Shown: positions 50,876-58,512, counted from the first letter of the stretch. The stretch is DNA of 64,000 bases from Prochlorococcus marinus str. MIT 1013 (GCF_027359395.1 NZ_CP114778.1:434001-498000); one strand, 5' to 3'. Numbers and translations: made by a program. The notes: generated from the letters alone by a model not told the origin.

Positions 50876-51067
50876 TGCACGAAAGATTCTTATAGCTAAG
50901 GCTTCTTATGCAGAGTGCAATAAAAAACTACTTAAATACTATTCAACTTCTGGATATGTCTGTGTAAAAATCATCTTAAAAAATGCAAAAAATCAGATCA
51001 ATCTATTTGCCCTCAAAGTCACACTCAGCAAATTGACCTTTTAATATTTTATTTAAATCAAAGAACT

Positions 51068-51280
51068 ATGACAGAAGAAAAGAAAAACAAAAAACTTGGA
51101 TTTATCCCAAAGACGTCAAATACTTCAGAGAAAAAAGAGGCAAGTAAAGAGCCCAAAGGAAGACTTATCTCCTGGTCTCCATGGCCTCCTGCTAATTTCA
51201 AAACTCGTTACCCAGCATTCCCTTTAGTCACGACTGTTTTGATTTTAATAATTTTACGCTCGCTAACCTTGGCTAATTAG
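51068..51280 (+). CDS. Small membrane-anchored protein
   Basis: A 70-residue protein has a Lys-rich N-terminal half and a C-terminal helix (FPLVTTVLILIILRSLTLA), with WSPWPPANFKTRYPAFP between. Tail-anchored orientation is likely. No family recognised. Confidence 0.6.
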   Translation: MTEEKKNKKLGFIPKTSNTSEKKEASKEPKGRLISWSPWPPANFKTRYPAFPLVTTVLILIILRSLTLAN

Positions 51281-51331
51281 GTTAATTAAGTACTGGTAAA
51301 TAGTGAAAAGTTATATAAGAAAAGTTGTTTT

Positions 51332-51514
51332 TCAAAAGTGAAAATAGGGTATTTCTCTTGGGGGGGCTGGACGCGTAGAACAGATACCAAATTGCAAGCA
51401 CTCCATTACATCATCATCATATTTTGGCTTGTAATTAGAAAACAACTCAGACATTTCATTTCCTTGAATGGAAACCCCGGAAAAATTTCGAAATAATTGC
51501 TTTGAGAATGGCAT
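51332..51514 (-). CDS. ECLQFGIC-family peptide
   Basis: From ATG 51514 (MPFSKQLFRNFSG) the 60-residue protein ends with a conserved DDDVMECLQFGICSTRPAPP. It belongs to a three-member family with 52773-52940 and 53330-53536. The last 10-20 residues after the CxxxxxC motif are Pro/aromatic and vary. All three share the same upstream leader. Confidence 0.7.
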   Translation of the reverse strand: MPFSKQLFRNFSGVSIQGNEMSELFSNYKPKYDDDVMECLQFGICSTRPAPPREIPYFHF

Positions 51515-51540
51515 GGTTAGACATCTAAACAACCTGCTTA

Positions 51541-51597
51541 ATTTCTACTCATATTGGTTTAAGAAATCTATGGGGAGGAACACTCAAGTATTTATAC
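51541..51597 (-). promoter_or_regulatory. Conserved leader of ECLQFGIC-family gene
   Basis: Minus-strand leader with GTATAAATACT (51597-51587) and GAGTAGAAAT (51550-51541), 47 bases start to start. The same two blocks occur at 52691-52745 and 53268-53324 with spacings of 45 and 47. Confidence 0.6.
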
Positions 51598-51676
51598 AGT
51601 CACGGAAAACCAATACAATACTTAGATACAAGTGTCGAAGGATCAACTAGTACTTTTCTTGATAATAAAAGTACCA

Positions 51677-51928
51677 TTATTTTGATTTTTCTCTTTGACT
51701 AAAGCTATCCGGAGACTGAAGATAAGAAGTTTGGCCTAAATAGGGATCTTCGCCAAAAATATCGTTCATTTGCTTTTCTGTCATTTGCATAGGAGCTTGA
51801 AAGGTTTCAGTAGGATCTGACTCTACAAGCGATGAATCTATTTCATCTGCATTTACATCCGCAGGACAAAGAATCAGAAGAAGACCAAGAGAGAAAGAAA
51901 CAATTCGAATTAGAAAGGAGTCATTCAT
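51677..51928 (-). CDS. Exported small acidic protein
   Basis: From ATG 51928 the 83-residue protein begins with a signal peptide (MNDSFLIRIVSFSLGLLLIL, cleavage before DEIDSS) and has an acidic Ser/Thr-rich mature part. A much longer in-frame extension to 52027 is rejected because it overlaps the preceding gene and hides the signal peptide. Function unknown. Confidence 0.6.
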   Translation of the reverse strand: MNDSFLIRIVSFSLGLLLILCPADVNADEIDSSLVESDPTETFQAPMQMTEKQMNDIFGEDPYLGQTSYLQSPDSFSQREKSK

Positions 51929-51938
51929 TTTCTTGGAA

Positions 51939-52091
51939 TTAGCTCTCGGCAGAATAGGCACTATCAACTTGCTCAAACGTCTCATCTTGACTTGCTTTGT
52001 TATTAGATAAAGAGCATCCACCTTCACTCAATGCCAAAACAGGCCCTGTCGTAAAAGAATGGGCAAAAACTATAGGTAGAATTTTATTCAT
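51939..52091 (-). CDS. Exported small Cys-containing protein
   Basis: A 50-residue peptide MNKILPIVFAHSFTTGPVLA resembles a short signal peptide, followed by SEGGCSLSNNKASQDETFEQ. Ten bases upstream of 51677-51928. Function unknown. Confidence 0.5.
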   Translation of the reverse strand: MNKILPIVFAHSFTTGPVLALSEGGCSLSNNKASQDETFEQVDSAYSAES

Positions 52092-52149
52092 AAGAAAAAC
52101 TGGAAGCAAAACAATATTAAAGCCTTTTAAAAAAGTTCGTTAAACTGAC

Positions 52150-52614
52150 TTAATTCATATCCATTCCTATTTCCATTTCATTCATAGAAACCTCACTCTG
52201 ATCATTTTCTAATGGCCCTAAACTAATTTCAGGCAAATTTTCTTCGCTTACTTCAGGCAAGGATTGTTCAATAACAATCCCGAGAGGATTATCACCATTG
52301 TCTTCTAGAATTGAAGACTCATCTAAAAGAGACTTGTCTTCTTCATTTGTCAGCAATTCTGATTCTGTTAAAAGATTATTATCTTCACTAGATATTCTTT
52401 TACTTTTATCCTTTATTAGTAATTTCGAAAGATCAACGACGTCTATAATTACTGACTTCTGACTTTTATACATATCTTTTATAATATTAATTATTTCACC
52501 TGATTTTGTGGGTTGGGAAATAAAAGCAAAACAAGTCCAGCCAGCAAGAATAATTGAGATTAAGACAATAGAAATAAAAGCAGAATACGTTGCTCTTATT
52601 ATTGTTTTGATCAT
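52150..52614 (-). CDS. Membrane-anchored acidic protein
   Basis: The 154-residue protein has an N-terminal helix (AFISIVLISIILAGWTCFAF) and a long acidic tail rich in Glu, Ser and Asn with repeated ESELL/NLLTE-type segments, ending IGMDMN. Function unknown. Confidence 0.65.
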   Translation of the reverse strand: MIKTIIRATYSAFISIVLISIILAGWTCFAFISQPTKSGEIINIIKDMYKSQKSVIIDVVDLSKLLIKDKSKRISSEDNNLLTESELLTNEEDKSLLDESSILEDNGDNPLGIVIEQSLPEVSEENLPEISLGPLENDQSEVSMNEMEIGMDMN

Positions 52615-52690
52615 TCGGCTACTTTAGATATTATTAAATCTAGGCACATCTTTTGATACTTAAAACGACCTCTTCACACCCTGTAAAGAC

Positions 52691-52745
52691 GTATAAATAC
52701 TTTGGGGTTTCTTCCTAAGTTTTTGCACCCGATTAGAGTAGAAAT
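52691..52745 (+). promoter_or_regulatory. Conserved leader of ECLQFGIC-family gene
   Basis: GTATAAATACT at 52691-52701 and GAGTAGAAAT at 52736-52745, 28 bases before the ATG of 52773-52940. Same arrangement as the leaders at 51541-51597 and 53268-53324. Confidence 0.6.
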
Positions 52746-52772
52746 GTTAAAGGATATTTAGGGAGCCTAATT

Positions 52773-52940
52773 ATGTCTTTAAATCCATTCAAACTTTTAA
52801 TTCACAATATCCAAGCATTATTCCTCAGTAATTCTCAAACGAAAAAACAACGAAAAGATGAGGAACAGGAATGCTTACAGTTTGGGATTTGTGGTGTACA
52901 AGCCCAATCACCTAGACCAGAAGAGTTGTATTTTGGATGA
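52773..52940 (+). CDS. ECLQFGIC-family peptide
   Basis: A 55-residue peptide MSLNPFKLLIHNIQALFLSN has a helical N-terminus and EEQECLQFGICGVQAQ before a PRPEELYFG tail. The C-x5-C core is conserved in the three-member family; flanks vary. It could be a ribosomally made peptide precursor, but no modification gene is next door. Confidence 0.7.
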   Translation: MSLNPFKLLIHNIQALFLSNSQTKKQRKDEEQECLQFGICGVQAQSPRPEELYFG

Positions 52941-52954
52941 ATATAAATCCAGCA

Positions 52955-53095
52955 CTATGCCACTTCAGGAAGATTTTCAATAAAATCATCTAGTTCTTGA
53001 GATTTTCTTTCCAAATAAATAATCTTTTTGGTCTCCGTCATTTCATCGCAATAAAATCTTACTGGCAAATGACAAAGCAAATTATCGCCGCTCAT
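52955..53095 (-). CDS. MSGDNLL-family small protein
   Basis: A 46-residue protein MSGDNLLCHLPVRFYCDEMT continues ETKKIIYLERKSQELDDF. It matches 33205-33375 in the first 25 residues and has two extra Cys. Function unknown. Confidence 0.6.
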   Translation of the reverse strand: MSGDNLLCHLPVRFYCDEMTETKKIIYLERKSQELDDFIENLPEVA

Positions 53096-53267
53096 CAAGA
53101 AAATTCCAATTGATTTTCAATTCATTTAACCTAATAATCTAAAAAAAACAATCTCTAAAACTATATAAATTTTATATGCCACACTTTAAATCTTGAAAGA
53201 ATTTACAAAGAAATAAGTTTATCTAAATCTTCAATTACAAAGAGACTACCTAGTGATTATTAAAACC

Positions 53268-53324
53268 GTATAAATACTCAAGTGTTAATTCTCTAGGTAT
53301 CAATCACCCAATAGGAGTAGAAAT
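53268..53324 (+). promoter_or_regulatory. Conserved leader of ECLQFGIC-family gene
   Basis: GTATAAATACT at 53268-53278 and GAGTAGAAAT at 53315-53324, just before the start of 53330-53536. Third copy of the shared leader. Confidence 0.6.
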
Positions 53325-53329
53325 AAATT

Positions 53330-53536
53330 GTGGATCTTGGACTTCCTATGTCATACGGAAAGCGCTTTGCTCAATTAACTACAGAAGCTGCTGAAAATGC
53401 TGCACGACTTGTCCTCAGTCAGCTATCTGAAAGACTAAGCTTTACTAAACCTCCTTCAAATAACGATGAAGAAATGGAGTGTTTGCAATTTGGTATCTGT
53501 TCCTATCAGGTTCAACCACAAAGGGTAACTTTCTAG
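53330..53536 (+). CDS. ECLQFGIC-family peptide, GTG start
   Basis: The 68-residue peptide starts with GTG at 53330 (an ATG six codons later is possible) and has a helical N-terminal half (FAQLTTEAAENAARLVLSQL) then DEEMECLQFGICSYQVQPQR. Third family member; leader sequence is shared. Followed nine bases later by a 25-residue membrane peptide. Confidence 0.7.
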   Translation: MDLGLPMSYGKRFAQLTTEAAENAARLVLSQLSERLSFTKPPSNNDEEMECLQFGICSYQVQPQRVTF

Positions 53537-53545
53537 AGGATCAAA

Positions 53546-53623
53546 ATGAAATTCACTGAATTAATTCTAATATTTTCGTCATTATCATTGACCTTTTTAG
53601 GTTTCTCTTTCCTCGTTATTTAA
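53546..53623 (+). CDS. 25-residue membrane micro-protein
   Basis: The peptide MKFTELILIFSSLSLTFLGF plus a few residues is one helix. The 26-residue product of 54142-54222 (MKTTELLLIFFSLSFSFLGI) is clearly paralogous, which supports translation of both. Confidence 0.55.
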   Translation: MKFTELILIFSSLSLTFLGFSFLVI

Positions 53624-53684
53624 GGAAAAGTAAACCGTATGAAAAGATCAGAATAACTCTTAAATAGCTTAAAAAATTAAAAAG

Positions 53685-54017
53685 TCATTGATTATCAGAG
53701 TCCTCCAAAAGGTCTGAATATTCTGATGACTTTACTATCGGCAACTCAGACGCGCTATTGGTTGATCTAACTAACAAAGCAGTTAGTTCTGCTGTCCTTT
53801 TATTATTAATAACATTACTACCATGAGCTGAAACTGCTGCTCCAGCGACAAGAGCAGAGATTGGCCTCCACCAAAATAAAGATTTTAACTCATTCTTTTG
53901 TACTTCAGCCAAGAAAAATCCTAACCCAAACAAAATACCAAATATAGCTCCTGACCATTGGCATATTTCAGCTGAAATAGATGTGCTTTTTTCGGCAGCA
54001 TTAATTTGGTCTTCCAT
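53685..54017 (-). CDS. Small membrane protein
   Basis: The 110-residue protein has two hydrophobic stretches (GAIFGILFGLGFFLA and PISALVAGAAVSA) and a soluble acidic tail. No family recognised. Confidence 0.6.
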   Translation of the reverse strand: MEDQINAAEKSTSISAEICQWSGAIFGILFGLGFFLAEVQKNELKSLFWWRPISALVAGAAVSAHGSNVINNKRTAELTALLVRSTNSASELPIVKSSEYSDLLEDSDNQ

Positions 54018-54141
54018 TAGGTAAAAAATTCGAAAACTAAGATTTTGATTTCTTTATCATTATAAAAGCACTTTTTAAATATTATGAACATAAGTAATTA
54101 ATCCAGTGTTTGTAAGCTGACTTATAAAAAGTGGAAAAACA

Positions 54142-54222
54142 CTAATAAAAAACAAGCAAAGATATTCCTAAAAAAGAAAACGATAATGAGAAAAATATCA
54201 AAAGTAATTCAGTAGTTTTCAT
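54142..54222 (-). CDS. 26-residue membrane micro-protein
   Basis: Paralog of 53546-53623: MK-x-TEL-x-LIF-x-SLS-x2-FLG is shared. One helix, no soluble domain. It follows the 31-residue frame 54229-54324 by 6 bases and lies downstream of an hli-like promoter motif. Confidence 0.55.
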   Translation of the reverse strand: MKTTELLLIFFSLSFSFLGISLLVFY

Positions 54223-54228
54223 TACGAC

Positions 54229-54324
54229 TCAGAATTTTCTAAAAAGATATGAGTATTCTTTATAATTTAAGAAAATATCCTCTTCTAAAATTTCTTCCAA
54301 AGAAACCCTTTTAAAATAATTCAT
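54229..54324 (-). CDS. Acidic micro-protein
   Basis: A 31-residue peptide MNYFKRVSLEEILEEDIFLN ends YSYLFRKF. Amphipathic; directly upstream of the 26-residue membrane peptide on the same strand. Confidence 0.4.
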   Translation of the reverse strand: MNYFKRVSLEEILEEDIFLNYKEYSYLFRKF

Positions 54325-54382
54325 TTAGCGTAATCGTTTATATAATTATCTAGTGGTAGAAACAAAAACGTGAGTGAGTGAT

Positions 54383-54408
54383 ATTCGGTTTATATGGTAC
54401 GGCTTGAC
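54383..54408 (-). promoter_or_regulatory. hli-promoter-like element
   Basis: On the minus strand GCCGTACC then AACCGAAT with a longer spacer resembles the GTAC-n2-GACCGTAT element upstream of both hli operons (28881-28898, 63141-63158). It lies about 60 bases before the ATG of 54229-54324. Confidence 0.3.
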
Positions 54409-54550
54409 TTAATCATTTTCCTAGCACTTTCGCCTTAAGCCTAGACTAAGATATAACTTTTATTATCCTAATTAACTCATTAAAATCATTGTGATTGATC
54501 AACATTTTTATTATTAAAGATGTGATGTAATAATAGTTACTTATTAATTG

Positions 54551-54850
54551 ATGCAAATTTATTTAATACATTTGAAGTTTCCTTTTCAAGAAGAACATAT
54601 TTAAAGGGCTGAAGTTTATGCTCAATATGATGAAAGTTGTTGAGAATCAGACAAGTTTGAAGATTTCGAGGCCATCAAAAGAATTGTAAATCCAGAAGGG
54701 AATAGTGGATGGGCGATTGTCAAAGCATTCGATCACAAAGTAGTTTAGAAAACGTATCACCCTTGAGGTATCGAATTTGGAATTGATGTTGAGGTCATTC
54801 CAATTCTTACCGATAGTGAATATCTAGCTGTCCATAAAAAAGTTGAATAG
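54551..54850 (+). pseudogene. Small gene with four in-frame stops
   Basis: A 100-codon frame without any frameshift reads MQIYLIHLKFPFQEEHI, then stops at codons 18 (TAA), 31 (TGA), 66 (TAG) and 72 (TGA). Between them the sequence is clearly protein-like, e.g. EDFEAIKRIVNPEGNSGWAI and FGIDVEVIPILTDSEYLAVH. Codons 66 and 72 look like former Trp. The layout resembles DUF3303-type proteins such as 58591-58887. Confidence 0.7.
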
Positions 54851-54963
54851 CAATCAAAGCATTAAGTTATAGGGTCTAAAACACCTCCTTAAAAATTTTA
54901 AGAGGATGAAAAAAATAAAAAGATATTTCTCGTAGAAGTAATTTTTAATGCAAAAAATAAGTC

Positions 54964-55137
54964 TTAATTCAGATGAAAGACCTTATCGCTAAGTACAAAA
55001 ATCAAAAGTCCTATAGAACTCATTGCAAGTAAAATCCCACCAAAAACGAGTGTATTGTTTTTTTCGGATTGTTGTTGTTCAAGAATTTTTTGAACATTAT
55101 TAGTATTTGTTTTTTTTATTTTCTTTTTTTTACTCAT
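54964..55137 (-). CDS. Small membrane-anchored basic protein
   Basis: A 57-residue protein with a Lys-rich start (MSKKKKIKKTNTNNVQKILE), one helix (about residues 31-49) and a short tail. No family recognised. Confidence 0.55.
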   Translation of the reverse strand: MSKKKKIKKTNTNNVQKILEQQQSEKNNTLVFGGILLAMSSIGLLIFVLSDKVFHLN

Positions 55138-55291
55138 CAGCTTAAGAGTTATTTATTTGATGGATTGAAACTATATAAACACAACTTTTCATGGCTCCCA
55201 CCATTTCTTTTAATACCAATATTATTTACCAATACAATGTTTTAGAAAAAAAATAAACCTCATTTTCTAATAATTTTGACTTGACCCATTT

Positions 55292-55600
55292 TTAAACCAG
55301 TAATAAAGACAATTGATTTTTAAGTTTTTTGGAGGTTTTCCTTTTAAGCGTTCTAAAATTTTGAGCAACGGTGCTTCCTTCAGAATTCTGACCAATGACT
55401 GAAAATAAGAAATTTTTACCTTTCCCTACTTGAGATTCCAAACGACCTCCTCCATACACGCCTCCAAGTAACGCTGGTATACAGAGAATTCCTGCACTTG
55501 CACCACATACTGCAAAGCCTAGTACTGCTCCTGTATAAGTGCCACCAGCCGCCCCTGCAACACCTAGAAGAAGATTATATTCTTGTCGAACTGAATACAA
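55292..55600 (-). CDS. Glycine-rich membrane protein, start uncertain
   Basis: The 102-residue frame has a Gly/Ala-rich hydrophobic region (LLLGVAGAAGGTYTGAVLGF; PALLGGVYGGGRLES) and a basic tail. TTG at 55600 is the first plausible start, but the frame stays open to 55647 where a GGAGG Shine-Dalgarno lies, so a rare start codon further up is possible. Confidence 0.5.
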   Translation of the reverse strand: MYSVRQEYNLLLGVAGAAGGTYTGAVLGFAVCGASAGILCIPALLGGVYGGGRLESQVGKGKNFLFSVIGQNSEGSTVAQNFRTLKRKTSKKLKNQLSLLLV

Positions 55601-55651
55601 CTGCGAAATATTATCTTTAGAGTTGAAATCTATTGGTCCTGAGAACCCCTC

Positions 55652-55805
55652 CTATGAAAGAGTTATTTGACAATTAGCAACCTCAATAGTCTAGTCGTCT
55701 TTAGTAGAAGTGGATATCATATAGAGCATTATAGACTTCTGCCTTAGCAGAGACTGGATACAATAAACCTACGATTAGCAGAGGAGAAATTAACAGTTTT
55801 GCCAT
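55652..55805 (-). pseudogene. Possible broken exported micro-gene
   Basis: MAKLLISPLLIVGLLYPVSA-KAEVYNALYD looks like a signal peptide plus start of a mature protein, then stops at 55701. In another frame the sequence continues STSTKDD-stop-TIEVANCQITLS to 55652. A one-base shift plus a TAG would explain it. The 34-residue first frame alone could also be functional. Confidence 0.35.
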
Positions 55806-56142
55806 TTATTAGGTGAGTCGAAGTCACGATATTTTTTAGTAACCTTTTAATATTACCCAATGTATTTAATTCGATTACCTAAAGCTAATAAAGCTACAAA
55901 AGTAGTGTTTTCCTCCTCCACTATTAAATTTGAAGTTTATTGCTACATAAATCGATTACACGCAGTAAAGTTTTTACTTCATTCATCATCCCTAGACTAG
56001 TGAGTAAACCTTTTTTGCTTTCGAAAAATTGGTTAAGATCAGCTCCTGCTTTTGTCCTCATTGGAGTCAAAAGCTATTTTACTAACAATTTATTTATGCC
56101 AATGAGTTAAAAGAGTTGACGTATGGTTTGATTCTAAAATAA
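55806..56142. other. Intergenic, no gene seen
   Basis: About 340 bases, AT-rich, stops in all frames, no repeat or RNA recognised. Confidence 0.4.
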
Positions 56143-56289
56143 ATGATTGAATCATCTCAAATACTTGTAACTCAAAATTTATGAAATCAAAATTTGCGGG
56201 AAACTATTGAAGAATCATTAGAAGTTTAACAAATGCCTGCTGCATTCATAGGTAAATCCAACAGCGAGAGTATAGAAATTATTATTTAA
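56143..56289 (+). pseudogene. Micro-gene with two in-frame stops
   Basis: One frame of 49 codons reads MIESSQILVTQNL, TGA, NQNLRETIEESLEV, TAA, QMPAAFIGKSNSESIEIII. All three pieces have coding-like composition, and no frameshift is needed. Could instead be chance; the middle piece has no start of its own. Confidence 0.35.
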
Positions 56290-56384
56290 TCCAACAACTT
56301 CAAACTCTCTCAATAACTTTTGCTAAGCCAATATTACAGAATAAGGAATTTCGTATAAATTTTGGCTGATCATTAAAAAACAAG

Positions 56385-56555
56385 ATGCAAATCACAACCT
56401 TAGCTCTAGCATTTTCAGAATGGGGAATCGGTAGGTTCCCATTGGATTTAATTGTGTTCCTATCTTTAGTGCTAATTTTTGCTTTACCAGCAGGTATTAA
56501 CCGAAAAAAAATTTTTGTAGAAGGTGATGCTTTTACAACTAGGTTGAAAAACTAG
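56385..56555 (+). CDS. Single-helix membrane protein
   Basis: A 56-residue protein MQITTLALAFSEWGIGRFPL has one helix (about residues 20-37) and a soluble tail (NRKKIFVEGDAFTTRLKN). Similar in plan to 15544-15684. Possibly a small photosynthetic-complex subunit by size; not matched to a known one. Confidence 0.5.
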   Translation: MQITTLALAFSEWGIGRFPLDLIVFLSLVLIFALPAGINRKKIFVEGDAFTTRLKN

Positions 56556-56600
56556 CTTAAATTTATAATTGTCATAATATCTCAGTAGATATATTAAGTT

Positions 56601-56762
56601 TTAAATGGTGGTCATGTAAGCAAGAAAGCCTACAGGAACAAAAAGCAAGGCAGCAATCGTGAAGCGAACAAGTTTTCCTGTACTTGAATCTCTTGAATAG
56701 TCAGTGAAATGTTTTGTGTTGTTCCACTCTGACCAATTTTTAGGGCTTTTTGATGATGTCAT
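56601..56762 (-). CDS. Small membrane-anchored protein
   Basis: A 53-residue protein MTSSKSPKNWSEWNNTKHFT has a polar N-terminal half and a C-terminal helix (FTIAALLFVPVGFLAYM). No family recognised. Confidence 0.6.
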   Translation of the reverse strand: MTSSKSPKNWSEWNNTKHFTDYSRDSSTGKLVRFTIAALLFVPVGFLAYMTTI

Positions 56763-56853
56763 TTTTAACAATTTAAATTGCGTGAGAAATTACGGTTAAA
56801 AATTTACATAACCGATAAATACAAGTTAAGAAAAAATCCCTTCTAGCGTAGTT

Positions 56854-56883
56854 CGGTCGAGGTAGTGCTAACCCAAAGGATAA
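56854..56883 (+). promoter_or_regulatory. Candidate promoter with GGTAGTGCTAACC element
   Basis: A GGTCGAGGTAGTGCTAACC block followed by GGATAAT resembles the block at 42039-42075. No confident plus-strand gene follows, so it could instead act on the minus-strand gene at 56601. Confidence 0.3.
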
Positions 56884-56955
56884 TTTACTCTCTTAAATTT
56901 TTGACTTACCTCAAAATGTGTATCTACCAACCAGTCCGATTATTTGTGATTGTTT

Positions 56956-57042
56956 TTATTGACCATGACAAATACATTTACCACCCTTCCAAGCAGAGCA
57001 TTTTTTCTTTTTGCACTTCTTTTTTTTCTTCTTATCTCCCAT
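56956..57042 (-). CDS. Lys/Cys-rich micro-protein
   Basis: A 28-residue peptide MGDKKKKKKCKKKKCSAWKG continues GKCICHGQ. Four Cys and one His in 28 residues (C-x4-C ... C-x-C-H) suggest metal binding; the Lys runs suggest nucleic-acid contact. No family recognised. Confidence 0.5.
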   Translation of the reverse strand: MGDKKKKKKCKKKKCSAWKGGKCICHGQ

Positions 57043-57066
57043 AAGAATTAAAATTTATTAATGATT

Positions 57067-57159
57067 TTAGTAGACGCTAATTTGTCTTGTTGGAGTATCA
57101 ACTTTAAAGTTTTCATCAATAAATTCATTGTCAACTCTATCAGTAATACATAAAACCAA
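57067..57159 (-). CDS. Micro-protein, TTG start
   Basis: The frame (L/M)VLCITDRVDNEFIDENFKV ends DTPTRQISVY, 30 residues. TTG is the only start after an in-frame stop. The polar, beta-like sequence looks coding. Same strand and 24 bases upstream of 56956-57042. Confidence 0.4.
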   Translation of the reverse strand: MVLCITDRVDNEFIDENFKVDTPTRQISVY

Positions 57160-57388
57160 TTAATAAATAAGTTGAATTCAGTTTTTATTGGTTGTAATAC
57201 TCAAGCAATAAACAAGTAAAAAATAATTCTCCTTTTATTGCACATGTCATATAAAATGATTATCTGATAACAGTTAATAGCTAGTTAAATATATGCAATG
57301 ACTAGATTTACGACAAAAAAAGTTCATTATGTTACATTAAATACAAAACGTTTTGATTCTTTGATACATCCTTCTATCTATTGACTTG

Positions 57389-57559
57389 ATGATTATGACC
57401 AAAAAACTAACCTATCGGTACGCATTCACTTTATTGAAAATGAAGAATGCTGAAGGAAGAAATGAATATATGGATTTAGCAAAGGAAGCAAATCTAATTT
57501 GGTATCAAATAGTTAGCAAAAAAGCTAAAAACACTCCTAGGATTAACTGTAGAGCATAG
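57389..57559 (+). CDS. Small basic helical protein
   Basis: A 56-residue protein MIMTKKLTYRYAFTLLKMKN contains EGRNEYMDLAKEANLIWYQI and a basic tail. The second ATG (57395) is an alternative start. Function unknown. Confidence 0.55.
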   Translation: MIMTKKLTYRYAFTLLKMKNAEGRNEYMDLAKEANLIWYQIVSKKAKNTPRINCRA

Positions 57560-57581
57560 TTATTTTAAAAATAATCTTTAA

Positions 57582-57899
57582 TCAAGCGAAAGCAGGATTT
57601 TTCTCAACAAGAGTATTGTTTGCAATTTCAATCAACTTAAAAAATTGATTTTTAACAAACGATCCAAGACCAAGATCAATAAGGATGTGCAAGGCAAGGG
57701 AAATGCAAAAAATCGAATAAAAAATTAGATGACAAATAACAATATTTATAAAGTCATTTTTTTCCTTTTCTTCATTTGCTTCCGTTTCATTCACCTTCGA
57801 TGGAATCAAATCTGCAAATGAATTAACTTTTGCTGATTCAACCAATCCCAATGGCATTAATTCTTGATCTTTTACTGTTGGAGCAGCAGTAGCAGTCAT
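57582..57899 (-). CDS. Membrane protein, paralog of 39842-40168
   Basis: The 105-residue protein has an acidic soluble half (NETEANEEKEKNDFIN), then ICHLIFYSIFCISLALHILI and DLGLGSFVKNQ. The match to 39842-40168 covers the helix and the following loop. Function unknown. Confidence 0.65.
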   Translation of the reverse strand: MTATAAPTVKDQELMPLGLVESAKVNSFADLIPSKVNETEANEEKEKNDFINIVICHLIFYSIFCISLALHILIDLGLGSFVKNQFFKLIEIANNTLVEKNPAFA

Positions 57900-58160
57900 A
57901 AAGTAAGGCTTAACTAGATCAACCCTACTTTCTTAGTTATAAGTTTGGCTTATGTTTTTGTTATTTCGATTTAAATCTTGTTCAAATAAGCCATTGTTTT
58001 CAGATCTTTCTGCATCATTAATGGAACTTTTTGCACATCAAACCTGTTTTTTATCTTAGAAATCTTTTTTTTCAAGAAAGCTATAATGGACATAAAAAAT
58101 TTTAATTTGTTTCTATTAAATCCATAACCCAAAAAGATTCAATCCGTAAGAATTACCAAA

Positions 58161-58190
58161 AAAGATGGGGGGGGGGGCTATTGCCCCCCT
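58161..58190 (-). terminator. Terminator containing an 11-G tract
   Basis: On the minus strand GGGGGGC-AATA-GCCCCCC forms a 7-bp GC stem followed by more C and then TCTTTTTTGG. The plus strand has eleven G in a row (58167-58177). It follows 58219-58416. The long G run may slip in replication. Confidence 0.7.
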
Positions 58191-58218
58191 AAATAAATCT
58201 GCTGTCAACTTTTAAAGT

Positions 58219-58416
58219 TTACTTGGTAAAAATAGAGCTCTTCACTCCAGCTTGTTCCCACTTTTTAATTGTTGGCCTAAGGAATGACATTGGTAGGGCT
58301 GTCAAAATTGCGAACGACACAACAAGAACTAAGTCAGTAGTAAAATGATTAATTCCAAGATCTGTTCCCGCAAGCCAGAGCCAAGGAAATGCAGAAGCAA
58401 ATAAAATAGTCAGCAT
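58219..58416 (-). CDS. Small two-helix membrane protein
   Basis: A 65-residue protein MLTILFASAFPWLWLAGTDL has two hydrophobic segments and a basic tail (FLRPTIKKWEQAGVKS). Ends just before the poly-G terminator. No family recognised. Confidence 0.6.
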   Translation of the reverse strand: MLTILFASAFPWLWLAGTDLGINHFTTDLVLVVSFAILTALPMSFLRPTIKKWEQAGVKSSIFTK

Positions 58417-58512
58417 AAATTCACATCAATTCAGCCAGAGCATATAAGACCGTTGTGTTCATTTAATTCATTGCTTAGTAAAAATTATCACTACTTTTCC
58501 TAATTCTACCGA

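Noticed and set aside
52773..52940. Lanthipeptide (prochlorosin) precursor
   Set aside because: The leader does not have the double-glycine nif11-type form and no LanM-like modification gene is in the window.
24908..54766. TGA/TAG as a recoded Trp or selenocysteine codon
   Set aside because: TGA is used as a normal stop by other genes here, several broken genes also have TAA or frameshifts, and no selenocysteine hairpin was noticed. Mutation is simpler.
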